Part shown: in pieces, positions 1-6,519 of the stretch
Layout of the letters: every line of letters begins with the position of its first letter
Position numbering within the stretch: the stretch's first letter is position 1
Assembly (NCBI GenBank): GCA_023144075.1
Contig: JAGLGJ010000033.1
Location: forward strand, 1 to 9,580
Direction: 5' to 3'
Length of the DNA: 9,580 nucleotides
From: Candidatus Bathyarchaeota archaeon
Lineage (GTDB): Archaea > Thermoproteota > Bathyarchaeia > 40CM-2-53-6 > RBG-13-38-9
The notes under the pieces: generated by a model
What the model was told of the DNA's origin: nothing
Databases searched by the model: none
The model's input: the letters and a program-made list of their open reading frames with translations, nothing else
Position numbers and translations under genes: made by a program

Positions 1-817
1 GTGCACGTCTAGCATCACCATGTTCACCTGCAGCAATGGCGGCGCAAAGGCGAATTGCAGATTCTTTCAGGGACCCTTTGATAAAAGCTATACGAGCACG
101 TGTTTGTATAATATCGTAAAGTTCGTCTGCAAGATATGGTTTGAATATAACCTCTTCTTCCCCGAGACAACTAAGAACTCTTGCATCAAGAAAATCCTTG
201 AAACGTAGATCATTTGATACTCCTACTATGGCTACCCATCCCCCACGTAAACTTTCATTTATTCTTGTCAGTTCATATAGTAGATTGTTTTCTTGATGTT
301 TCTTAACAAGAGTATCAATTTCATCGAGTACAATTAGAGGACAAAATCTTCCTTTCTTGATTCCATTTCTAAATCTGTCAAAAAGTTCTCCTACCGCCAG
401 TCCCGTGAATGGAACTTGGATATCAAGGGAGCGACAGATTTCTGCCAATACTCTATAGTTTGTACCAGAAAGTCTACAATTGATGTATGATGGTCTAATC
501 TTGGCTCCTAACTCATTTGCTTTCTTTTCTAAACTATCAAGTACATGACGTGTGACTGCGGTTTTTCCAGTGCCTGGTTTTCCATATACGATTACATTTG
601 ATATCTTTGATAGGTGTAAAGATGGGGCTAACATTCTTGCCAGACGTTCAATCTCAATCCTTCGATGAGGCAGCTCCTTTGGAATGTAATCATGTCTGAG
701 AACTTCTCGATTAGAGAGGATTCTACCTCCCTGTAAGAACTTCTCAAATATACCTTCAAGAGCCTCTGAACTAGGCAAACCTTTACACCAATACTTACTC
801 GTCGGATTTTTGTACAT
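1..817 (-). CDS. cdc6: Orc1/Cdc6 replication initiator, partial (C-terminus outside window)
   Basis: AAA+ origin-binding ATPase that recognises ORB elements and recruits the MCM helicase. The 272 codons visible contain, in order: the family N-terminal motif NREVLRHDYIPKELPHR (36-52), Walker A GKPGTGKT (79-86), the initiator-specific helix region (about 114-150), Walker B LIVLDEID (161-168), sensor 1 GVSND (199-203, Asn202), the box VII-like stretch DARVLSCLGEEEVIFKPY (211-228), and sensor 2 GEHGDARRA (264-272). All ATPase residues look intact. The C-terminal winged-helix DNA-binding domain lies beyond base 1. ATG at 817 is the first in-frame ATG after an in-frame TAG further upstream, and it places the family motif at the usual distance from the N-terminus. 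The gene is divergent from the dikinase gene with 179 bp between them. A candidate origin lies about 2.8 kb away on the other side of the dikinase, so this protein is its natural binding partner. Family assignment is secure; how many paralogues the genome has cannot be seen. Confidence 0.96.
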   Translation of the reverse strand, partial: MYKNPTSKYWCKGLPSSEALEGIFEKFLQGGRILSNREVLRHDYIPKELPHRRIEIERLARMLAPSLHLSKISNVIVYGKPGTGKTAVTRHVLDSLEKKANELGAKIRPSYINCRLSGTNYRVLAEICRSLDIQVPFTGLAVGELFDRFRNGIKKGRFCPLIVLDEIDTLVKKHQENNLLYELTRINESLRGGWVAIVGVSNDLRFKDFLDARVLSCLGEEEVIFKPYLADELYDIIQTRARIAFIKGSLKESAIRLCAAIAAGEHGDARRA

Positions 818-996
818 CTTGCCCAGAAATATTAAGAATTTCTGTACATCAAAGACAATAGAAAACAGTGTAAAACTAGATGACCTATGATGAAAAGAAA
901 AAAGGGTCTTCTATTGGAGAACTGATTAAATATTAGCGTAAACCCGCTATAAGACAATTCATTTCTGATCATACAAGATAACATAGGTGTGAACAA

Positions 997-3627
997 ATGA
1001 GAATATATGCTTTTGAACATGGTGATGGAAAAAATAAGAAGCTTCTAGGAGGAAAGGGTGCTGGACTTTGTGAAATGACCAGACTAGATCTACCAGTACC
1101 TCTAGGCTTCGTCATTACTACTGAGGTCTGTTTAGAATATTATGAACACGGAAAAAAACTCCCTCTAGGTCTAATGGATGAAGTAAAGAGGAATATCCTC
1201 GGTATAGAAAAGAAAACAGGCAAAAAATTTGGAGGAGCCGAAAATCCATTATTAGTATCTGTCCGCTCAGGTGCCGCAATGAGTATGCCTGGAATGATGG
1301 ATACTATTCTAAATCTCGGTTTAAATGAGGCTACTTTGAAGGGAGTAATAGAACAGACAAAGAACGAAAGATTTGCATGGGATTCGTACAGGCGGTTTGT
1401 TCAGTTATTTTCAGAGATTGCAATGGGAGCACAAGAAGAGAGTTTTAGCAAAAAGTTCGCTGAGATAAAGGGGAAATATAGTGCTCATCTTGATACTGAT
1501 TTAGATGCTAAAGCACTCAAAGAAATAACCGAAGATTTCAAAAAAATCTGCAAGCATGAAACTGGTAAAGATTTCCCCGATGAACCTTTTGAGCAGTTAG
1601 AAACAGCAATATCAGCTGTATTTGAATCATGGATGGGTAAACGAGCAGTAGATTATAGGAAATATAATAAAATAACACCTGAAATGGCAAATGGAACTGC
1701 TGTAAATATTCAAACAATGGTTTTCGGCAACATGGGTAATGATTCAGCTACTGGAGTAGCATTCACACGTGACCCAAGTTCAGGAGAAAATATCTTTTTT
1801 GGTGAATATTTAACAAATGCTCAAGGTGAGGATGTAGTTGCTGGAATCAGAACACCTAAACCAATTGTCGAAATGGAGAATGAATTTCCTGAGACCTACA
1901 AAGAGTTGTGTGAAGTTAGAAAAAAACTTGAATGTCACTACAAAGAGGTCCAAGATTTTGAGTTTACAATGGAGAAGGGTATTTTGTGGGTTTTACAGAC
2001 AAGAAATGGAAAAATGACAGCAAGTTCACGATTGAAAACTAGTATAGATATGTTAAATGAGGCGTTACTGACAAAAAAAGAGGCAATTTTACGTATTGAT
2101 CCCGCTCAGATTGAACAATTGCTACATAAACAAATAGATCCCCAAGCTAATGCAAAATCTGTTGCAAAAGGTTTGGCTGCATCGCCTGGAGCAGCTACAG
2201 GTAAAGTTGTGTTTTCGGCTGATGAAGCTGAGGAGCTTGGTGAAAAGGGTGAGATCATTATTCTTGTTCGTGAAGAAACGAAACCAGATGACATCCATGG
2301 TTTCATATCAGCACAGGGTGTGCTTACCTCCAAAGGTGGAAAAACTTCCCATGCTGCAGTAGTTGCGCGTTCAATGGGTAAACCATGTGTTTCAGGATGT
2401 AATGCAATTAAAATTGATGACCGAAAAAAAATCTTCAAAGTAGATGATAAAATAATCAAAGAACTAGAAACAATAACTATTGACGGAACAAGTGGAGAAG
2501 TTTTCATTGGTAAAGTACCACTAATTGAACCAGAAATTACCGAAGATTTCAAACAGGTGTTGAAATGGGCTGATGAGATCCGCATTTTAGAAGTAAGAGC
2601 AAATGCTGATAGTCCCAACGATGCAAAGATCGCAAGAGATTTTGGAGCTGAGGGGATAGGTCTATGCAGAACAGAAAGAATGTTCAATGATGTTGAGAGA
2701 TTACCCATATTTCAAAAAATGATTCTTTCTGATAGTGATGAAGAGAGAAAATCAGCAATTGAAAAGCTGATGCCTCTACAAAAGAAAGATTTTATGGAAA
2801 TTTTTGAAGTTATGAATGGGTTGCCAGTTACAATTCGATTGCTGGATCCACCATTACATGAATTTTTACCTTCCATAGAACAACTGATGAATGATATCAA
2901 TGAGCTTAAAGAACGAGGTGAAAACATAAAAGAAAAAAAGAATGTTTTGAGGAAAGTTAAAACCCTCTATGAAGTAAATCCAATGTTAGGTCACCGAGGT
3001 GTTAGATTAGGAATTACGATTCCAGACCTTTATGATATGCAGGTTTATGCAATTATAGAGGCGGCTTGTGAAGTAAAGAAAAAAAATATTGATGTTAAAA
3101 CAGAAATTATGGTTCCACAAGTAAGTATATCAAATGAGCTAAAATTTGTTAAAAAACGAGTAGATTTAATCGCCCATGAAGTCTTTAAAAAACATAAGCA
3201 GAAAATTGATTATAAATTCGGGACAATGATGGAAGTAGTTCGAGGTTGTTTAACAGCAGAACAACTAGCTGAGTTTGCAGAATTTTTTTCCTTTGGTACA
3301 AATGACCTTACGCAAGGGACCTTTTCATTCTCAAGAGAAGATGCTGAAAATAAATTTCTCCCAAAATATATGGAAGAAGTCATCTTGAAAAATAATCCCT
3401 TCGAAACTTTAGATATAGATGGGGTTGGAAGATTAATGCAAATAGCCATAAAGGATGGTAAGAAGCGACGACCTGATTTGAAAATAGGAATTTGTGGTGA
3501 ACATGGTGGTGATCCTGCATCCGTTAGATTTTGTAGTAAAATTGGGTTAAACTATGTTTCCTGTTCTGGTTATAGAGTTCCAGTAGCTCGATTGGCTGCG
3601 GCACAAGAGGTTGCACAAAAACAGTAA
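997..3627 (+). CDS. ppdK: Pyruvate, phosphate dikinase
   Basis: Cytoplasmic enzyme interconverting pyruvate + ATP + phosphate and phosphoenolpyruvate + AMP + pyrophosphate, at the glycolysis/gluconeogenesis junction. At 876 residues it is full family length. Visible parts: an N-terminal ATP-grasp nucleotide-binding domain (from GGKGAGLCEM at 18-27, with VSVRSGAAMSMPGMMDT in the ATP-binding region); the swivelling phosphohistidine domain with LTSKGGKTSHAAVVARSMGKPCVSG, catalytic His452; and a C-terminal TIM-barrel PEP/pyruvate domain with GLCRTERMF, GHRGVRLGIT and FSFGTNDLTQ, ending in GICGEHGGDPASVRFC with catalytic Cys833. These residues match the classical bacterial enzyme closely in position. 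The ATG start is preceded by GGTG (986-989) at 7 nt spacing. It is divergent from cdc6, and its 3' end abuts the candidate origin: an ORB G-string starts 13 nt after the stop codon. No frameshift or missing catalytic residue was seen. Confidence 0.97.
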   Translation: MRIYAFEHGDGKNKKLLGGKGAGLCEMTRLDLPVPLGFVITTEVCLEYYEHGKKLPLGLMDEVKRNILGIEKKTGKKFGGAENPLLVSVRSGAAMSMPGMMDTILNLGLNEATLKGVIEQTKNERFAWDSYRRFVQLFSEIAMGAQEESFSKKFAEIKGKYSAHLDTDLDAKALKEITEDFKKICKHETGKDFPDEPFEQLETAISAVFESWMGKRAVDYRKYNKITPEMANGTAVNIQTMVFGNMGNDSATGVAFTRDPSSGENIFFGEYLTNAQGEDVVAGIRTPKPIVEMENEFPETYKELCEVRKKLECHYKEVQDFEFTMEKGILWVLQTRNGKMTASSRLKTSIDMLNEALLTKKEAILRIDPAQIEQLLHKQIDPQANAKSVAKGLAASPGAATGKVVFSADEAEELGEKGEIIILVREETKPDDIHGFISAQGVLTSKGGKTSHAAVVARSMGKPCVSGCNAIKIDDRKKIFKVDDKIIKELETITIDGTSGEVFIGKVPLIEPEITEDFKQVLKWADEIRILEVRANADSPNDAKIARDFGAEGIGLCRTERMFNDVERLPIFQKMILSDSDEERKSAIEKLMPLQKKDFMEIFEVMNGLPVTIRLLDPPLHEFLPSIEQLMNDINELKERGENIKEKKNVLRKVKTLYEVNPMLGHRGVRLGITIPDLYDMQVYAIIEAACEVKKKNIDVKTEIMVPQVSISNELKFVKKRVDLIAHEVFKKHKQKIDYKFGTMMEVVRGCLTAEQLAEFAEFFSFGTNDLTQGTFSFSREDAENKFLPKYMEEVILKNNPFETLDIDGVGRLMQIAIKDGKKRRPDLKIGICGEHGGDPASVRFCSKIGLNYVSCSGYRVPVARLAAAQEVAQKQ

Positions 3628-3640
3628 AGTTAGGACCCTG

Positions 3641-3662
3641 CCCCCTTGTTTTCCATTGGAAA
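3641..3662 (-). promoter_or_regulatory. Origin recognition box (ORB) 1
   Basis: Read on the minus strand this is a perfect 13-bp palindrome TTTCCAATGGAAA (3662-3650), then ACAA, then GGGGG (3645-3641). This is the ORB plan: a TTCCAnTGGAAA dyad followed a few bases later by a G-string. It starts 13 bp after the dikinase stop codon, with its G-string pointing toward that gene and away from the AT-rich stretch. Confidence 0.75.
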
Positions 3663-3815
3663 CAAAAAATTCTATGGTGTTGGTAAGTAAGTAATTATAT
3701 AAAAAATTCTCCGAAGCTTAAGTAGATTTTATAATATAAGTGATTTACAGTCTAAGAAAAGATATTGTTTAATATATTTTTGTGGATTACGAAACATCTA
3801 AAACGATTTAAATCA
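3663..3815. other. AT-rich stretch, candidate duplex unwinding element
   Basis: About 150 bp between the two best ORBs, with long A/T-only runs such as TAATTATATAAAAAATT (3692-3708) and ATTTTATAATATAA (3726-3739). It has no open reading frame of interest and is bounded exactly by the inverted ORBs, the expected place for origin melting. An alternative reading is a spacer containing TATA-like sequence only. Confidence 0.55.
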
Positions 3816-3836
3816 CTCCAGTGGAAATGGTGGGGT
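3816..3836 (+). promoter_or_regulatory. Origin recognition box (ORB) 2
   Basis: Plus-strand CTCCAGTGGAAA (3816-3827) followed by TGGT and the G-string GGGGT (3832-3836). The core differs little from the classical archaeal TTCCAGTGGAAAC ORB, and the G-string is correctly placed. It is oriented opposite to ORB 1, with its G-string pointing away from the AT-rich stretch. This is the best single ORB match in the window. Confidence 0.8.
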
Positions 3837-3914
3837 AGGAGTCTGTGAATGTCTGTAAACGACTTATTAATAATCAAATTTTACCGATATTTTTAAAAAT
3901 AAATTTATTTATAT

Positions 3915-3931
3915 GTTCACTTTTTGTGAAC
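3915..3931. repeat. Inverted repeat GTTCAC-N5-GTGAAC
   Basis: Perfect 6-bp arms GTTCAC and GTGAAC separated by TTTTT. The same hexamer recurs at 3996-4001 and 4036-4041 (both GTTCACAAA), a related TTCAC-CT-GTGAA dyad lies at 4052-4063, and GTGAAC also occurs just before the dikinase start (989-994). It is probably a binding site for a dimeric protein, either a regulator of the downstream winged-helix gene or an accessory origin factor; which of these is unknown. Confidence 0.45.
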
Positions 3932-3938
3932 GGTCTAT

Positions 3939-3960
3939 ACTCCTTGATTTCCTGTGGAAT
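3939..3960 (-). promoter_or_regulatory. Weaker ORB-like site 3
   Basis: On the minus strand ATTCCACAGGAAA (3960-3948) is followed by TCA and AAGGAGT (3945-3939), a degenerate G-string. The TCCACAGGAAA form of the dyad occurs in some crenarchaeal ORBs. The match is weaker than the other two, and it lies outside the ORB1-ORB2 pair, 103 bp to the right of ORB 2. Confidence 0.45.
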
Positions 3961-4051
3961 GTATTCATATTTAATGTAAAACGTTAGAATTATTCGTTCA
4001 CAAAATCTTAAAAACATAGTAAAATAGATAAGGGTGTTCACAAATAATACA

Positions 4052-4063
4052 TTCACCTGTGAA
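4052..4063. promoter_or_regulatory. Operator-like dyad TTCAC-CT-GTGAA at the winged-helix gene promoter
   Basis: A 12-bp inverted repeat lies between a TATA-like stretch (AAATAATA, 4042-4049) and the GTG start at 4072. A TATA-like element 23-30 bp before the start suggests a leaderless transcript, and a protein bound at the dyad would sit over the initiation site. Single-gene autoregulation is a reasonable inference but is not shown. Confidence 0.4.
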
Positions 4064-4071
4064 ATACTCTG

Positions 4072-4500
4072 GTGCATAAATTGCCCGCACATCGTGTCAA
4101 AATGGAGTTCTACGACAAAGAAGGAATAAAACACACAATGGCAATTGAAGGGCGAGTCACTAGAGATAAGGTAGGCAAAGTTCTTGATTATATTGAATTG
4201 ATGGGAGGTGTAGAAGGAGTTACACCTAGCACAAATTTTATTCAAAAACCTACCAATAATCGTTTTGATAGATTGCTTTCACTTGTTCTTACACATTTTA
4301 CTGGTCAATCTTTTCTATCAAAAGATGTACAGAAAACATACAAATCAATTCATGAAGATGAAGTACCTCTCAGCACAATTTCTACATATCTTTCTAGACT
4401 AGTTGATAGAGGAGTTCTAACAAGAGATGGATCCTCTTTTGAATGGAAATACACTATTAAATCCATAGGATCCCAAAAAAACAATTCACTTACAAATTAG
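4072..4500 (+). CDS. Origin-adjacent small winged-helix DNA-binding protein
   Basis: 142 residues. The N-terminal part (about 3-45: KLPAHRVKMEFYDKEG, then a predicted strand and a helix DKVGKVLDYIELMGG) is followed by a polar linker. A winged helix-turn-helix domain follows (about 65-129): helix FDRLLSLVLTHF, then LSKDVQKTY, recognition helix PLSTISTYLSRLVDRGVL, and a wing GSSFEWKYTI. The layout resembles small uncharacterised archaeal winged-helix proteins. The GTG at 4072 was preferred over the ATG at 4102 because HRVKMEF reads as part of the N-terminal domain and a TATA-like element lies 23-30 bp upstream; the ATG remains possible. It is the first gene on the right side of the candidate origin and converges on the next gene with 13 bp between stop codons. 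The function is unknown: it could be a transcription regulator or an origin-associated DNA-binding protein. Confidence 0.82.
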   Translation: MHKLPAHRVKMEFYDKEGIKHTMAIEGRVTRDKVGKVLDYIELMGGVEGVTPSTNFIQKPTNNRFDRLLSLVLTHFTGQSFLSKDVQKTYKSIHEDEVPLSTISTYLSRLVDRGVLTRDGSSFEWKYTIKSIGSQKNNSLTN

Positions 4501-4513
4501 ATAAAACAATAGC

Positions 4514-5014
4514 TTAATCAGACTCTCTTATCACTCTTCCTCCTTTACCTAACAAATTTGATATTATATCACCTAATTCCATCGATAAATTATGTCGTAA
4601 CTTAACAGCATCATTACCCGATTCTCTGTTTAGCTCAGTATATGCTTTGATTCTATTCCCTGCCTCTAAAAACGGCTCTAATTCAGGTGATTCAAGGATC
4701 CCTACATATCCAAGCAATAACAAAGTTGAGATTGAACGTCTCACATTCCTTCGTGCCTGGCTCAAAGTTCTATCGAAAGAACCCCTACTTAATATATTTC
4801 TATCAGTTCTAAGTTTTGGTCTCTCTCTTGATAGTTTTCCTTTATCAAATAGGTCTTCAGAGAATGAGTTTATTATCAAACTCTCAAATTGTTTATGTGT
4901 AATATTACTATTATTAAGTAAAATTTTCAGGATTTCGTCATCAAAAGTCTTCTTTAGCAATGTTTTTGTTTCTTTTATTCTAGAATCAAACCGTTCGATA
5001 CTTTCCCTTTCCAT
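4514..5014 (-). CDS. Conserved archaeal protein of unknown function, helical and charged
   Basis: 166 residues, rich in Lys, Arg and Glu, with no signal peptide or membrane segment; predicted mostly helical. The most distinctive block is SRGSFDRTLSQARRNVRRS, continuing into ISTLLLLGYVGILESPELEPFLE (about 76-117). I associate this block with uncharacterised proteins of Thaumarchaeota and Bathyarchaeota, but that is recollection and not a search. The basic QARRNVRRS segment could contact nucleic acid. ATG 5014 is the first ATG in this frame, and a TATA-like stretch 22-30 bp upstream fits a leaderless transcript. It converges on the winged-helix gene with 13 bp between them. I do not know what it does. 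Confidence 0.8.
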   Translation of the reverse strand: MERESIERFDSRIKETKTLLKKTFDDEILKILLNNSNITHKQFESLIINSFSEDLFDKGKLSRERPKLRTDRNILSRGSFDRTLSQARRNVRRSISTLLLLGYVGILESPELEPFLEAGNRIKAYTELNRESGNDAVKLRHNLSMELGDIISNLLGKGGRVIRESD

Positions 5015-5142
5015 GCATACAATATTGTATTCATAGTATTAAGCCGTTAACTATCAATCAGCAAATCTTTTAATTGTATAATTTGTTTTCATTTTGCATT
5101 TATTTTTACAAATTTTTGTTAATCTCATATTCTACTGATAAA

Positions 5143-5970
5143 TTATAAATCATGATATACCTTACTTAATTCATCAATAATTTCAGGTCTTAAATCTCTT
5201 AAAGTCGGAATGAAAGGTCTAGTCTTATCTAATTCACGCAAGTCTACATTACTATAAATTGTCTCCTCATCATAATAAGGTCCTTTTCTAATAATATCCC
5301 CATTAGGACCCACAATCTGGCTTCCCCCCCAAAAATTTAGTCCATCTTCAATTCCCACACGATTAACCAACACCATAAATATTCCATTTTCAATAGCCCT
5401 AGCCTTGATTAATGTTTCAAAATATTCTTTTCTAGTAGATGGCGATGCAGAAATACAAATAACAAGTTCTGAGCCTTCAAGTGCAAGTATTCTATAAATC
5501 TCAGGAAAATACAAATCATAGCAAATACTCATACCAATCTTGAGACCTTTTACATCAAAGGTCTTGACTTTGTTTCCTAGGCGAAAATATCTCTTTTCCT
5601 CAAAAACTGAGTGTGTAGGCAAATACAGTTTATCATAACTGTATATTTCCTTATCTGGACTGACAATTATTGATGAATTGTAGATTACATTTTTTACTTT
5701 ACCTACTGTAGGCATCCCAAAAACTATTAACATATTATTTTTTTTCGCAACTTTTTTTACATAATTTACAGAAGGTCCATTGATGTTCTCAGCCAATTGA
5801 TAAAAATCATCACGACAGATATATCCTGTCACAGACAATTCAGGAAAAATCATAAGTTCAGTATTTTCCTCTCTTGCATTTGTACAAACATTTTCTATTA
5901 TTCTAAGATTATGAGATTTATCACCAGTCTTAGTTGCTATTTGTGCAAGTGCTACGTTTATTCTTTTCAT
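5143..5970 (-). CDS. Carbon-nitrogen hydrolase (nitrilase superfamily), possible glutaminase partner of NadE
   Basis: 275 residues, single-domain nitrilase fold, cytoplasmic. The Glu-Lys-Cys triad is complete: Glu44 in IFPELSVTGY, Lys114 in YDKLYLPT, and Cys150 in GMSICYDLYFPE. The segment after the lysine, LPTHSVFEEKRYF, resembles the LPNYGVFDEKRYF hallmark of the glutaminase domain of glutamine-dependent NAD+ synthetases. That domain hydrolyses glutamine and supplies ammonia to the synthetase. Here the synthetase lies immediately upstream on the same strand as a separate gene, with a 126-bp gap. Three starts are stacked (GTG 5979, ATG 5976, ATG 5970). The last was chosen because MKRINVALAQI is the usual opening strand of the family and GTGAT precedes it at short spacing. 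Superfamily membership and catalytic competence are clear; the glutaminase role is inference, and another amide substrate is possible. Confidence 0.92.
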   Translation of the reverse strand: MKRINVALAQIATKTGDKSHNLRIIENVCTNAREENTELMIFPELSVTGYICRDDFYQLAENINGPSVNYVKKVAKKNNMLIVFGMPTVGKVKNVIYNSSIIVSPDKEIYSYDKLYLPTHSVFEEKRYFRLGNKVKTFDVKGLKIGMSICYDLYFPEIYRILALEGSELVICISASPSTRKEYFETLIKARAIENGIFMVLVNRVGIEDGLNFWGGSQIVGPNGDIIRKGPYYDEETIYSNVDLRELDKTRPFIPTLRDLRPEIIDELSKVYHDL

Positions 5971-6096
5971 GTTCATCACGAGTAAATATCTAACATGAAA
6001 TTAATTTGCATAGGATCCATAATTAATATCATTGTTTATGTAAATGATTTATTTGTAATAGAATTTGATTTAACATATTTCTATATATTTAATGTT

Positions 6097-6519
6097 CTAT
6101 TCTATATTGTAAGGCAATCTGAAATCATGGCCAACCGTTCTAAGAAATAACTTTGGAACCAATGGTGTTCTACGTTTATGCTCCATTTCTTTCCATCTGT
6201 AATGTATTTTATCTACAAACTCTATGGAAACTTCTAATTCCTTTGCTATTTCATTTGTATTCCACCAATGTTCAAACCCATAAAGTATGAGGTCCATTGT
6301 ATCATAATCAGCACCTAATTCTGTTTTTGCACTTTGTTGAGGCCAGAGATCCGGTGAAGCAGGTTTGCTCACAATTTCTTTTGGAATTCCTAGGTTGTTA
6401 GCAATCTGGCGAACATTACTTTTATAGAGATCTGCAATTGGCTCAATGTCACATGCTCCATCGCCGAACTTTGTGAAGTTTTCGGGGATAGGTTGAATCC
6501 AGCCTATCCTATCCGAGCA
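6097..6519 (-). pseudogene. nadE: NAD+ synthetase (NadE), C-terminal part, frame-disrupted from its N-terminal half
   Basis: A 140-codon open frame with no credible start of its own (its only early candidate, GTG at 6372, is the valine in EIVSKPASPDL). It overlaps the end of the N-terminal half by 11 bases, in another frame. It encodes the rest of the synthetase: FTKFGDGACDIEPIADLYKS, then VRQIANNLGIPKEIV, then SKPASPDLWPQQSAKTELG, and the C-terminal EHKRRTPLVPKL, ending GHDFRLPYN. All the usual C-terminal NadE motifs are present and uneroded, so if the gene is dead it died recently. If 31 nt at the junction were absent, the joined protein would be 284 residues, normal for a single-domain NadE without the glutaminase domain. 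Stop codon at 6097-6099. Confidence 0.85.
6482..6516 (-). repeat. Hairpin with in-frame stop at the nadE disruption; apparent 31-nt insertion
   Basis: In the coding sense, TCGG (6516-6513), a 3-nt bulge ATA, GGATAGG (6509-6503), a 10-nt loop, CCTATCC (6492-6486), then CCGA (6485-6482). The 7-bp stem is perfect and the outer 4 bp also pair; GGATA is repeated in tandem on the 5' side. The nadE reading frame runs into TAG (6511-6509) within it. Deleting 6509-6479 (31 nt) joins GGA-TA to C-TTC and recreates GYFTKFGDG. The alternative, skipping one base, leaves about ten extra residues (RIGWIQPIPEN in place of Y). Possible explanations are a small palindromic insertion, an RNA-level process, or a sequence error. 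Confidence 0.7.

Larger units (their letters stand above)
3628..4071. other. Candidate chromosomal replication origin (oriC) in a 444-bp intergenic region
   Basis: No credible gene lies between the dikinase stop and the winged-helix gene. The region contains two ORB-like palindromes with G-strings, in opposite orientation (3641-3662 minus, 3816-3836 plus). They flank about 150 bp of AT-rich DNA that could serve as the duplex unwinding element. A third, weaker ORB-like site (3939-3960) and a cluster of GTTCAC/GTGAAC motifs lie further right. In archaea, ORBs are the binding sites of Orc1/Cdc6, and inverted ORBs around an AT-rich unwinding element are the established origin layout. Here cdc6 is nearby but separated by the dikinase gene. 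The motif resemblance is seen directly; origin activity is inference. Confidence 0.72.

Noticed and set aside
905..925. ORB in the cdc6-dikinase gap
   Set aside because: TTCTATTGGAGAAC with AAAGGG beside it resembles an ORB only with several mismatches in the dyad; too weak to count.
2106..2708. 200-codon open frame on the minus strand inside the dikinase gene
   Set aside because: Its sequence is Ser/Ile-rich low-complexity antisense of the phosphohistidine domain, with no family features; a shadow frame.
3874..4245. 123-codon minus-strand frame across the origin's right part
   Set aside because: It overlaps the winged-helix gene antisense and the AT-rich intergenic DNA, with no ribosome site and no recognisable composition.
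5324..5335. Run of seven C then five A in the nitrilase-family gene as a possible frameshift site
   Set aside because: The reading frame continues intact through it as FWGGS, a normal part of the protein.
6479..6519. Canonical bulge-helix-bulge intron in nadE
   Set aside because: One 3-nt bulge (ATA) beside a helix is present, but the second bulge is not: CCTATCC pairs fully. Symmetrical cleavage at the two bulge positions would remove 20 nt, leaving the frame broken. A non-standard processing event is still open.
6479..6519. Gene 60-type ribosome bypass (GGA, UAG, hairpin)
   Set aside because: The take-off site looks similar, but there is no GGA landing codon in the correct downstream frame near AAC-TTC-ACA. 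The GGA in the loop resumes in the wrong frame.
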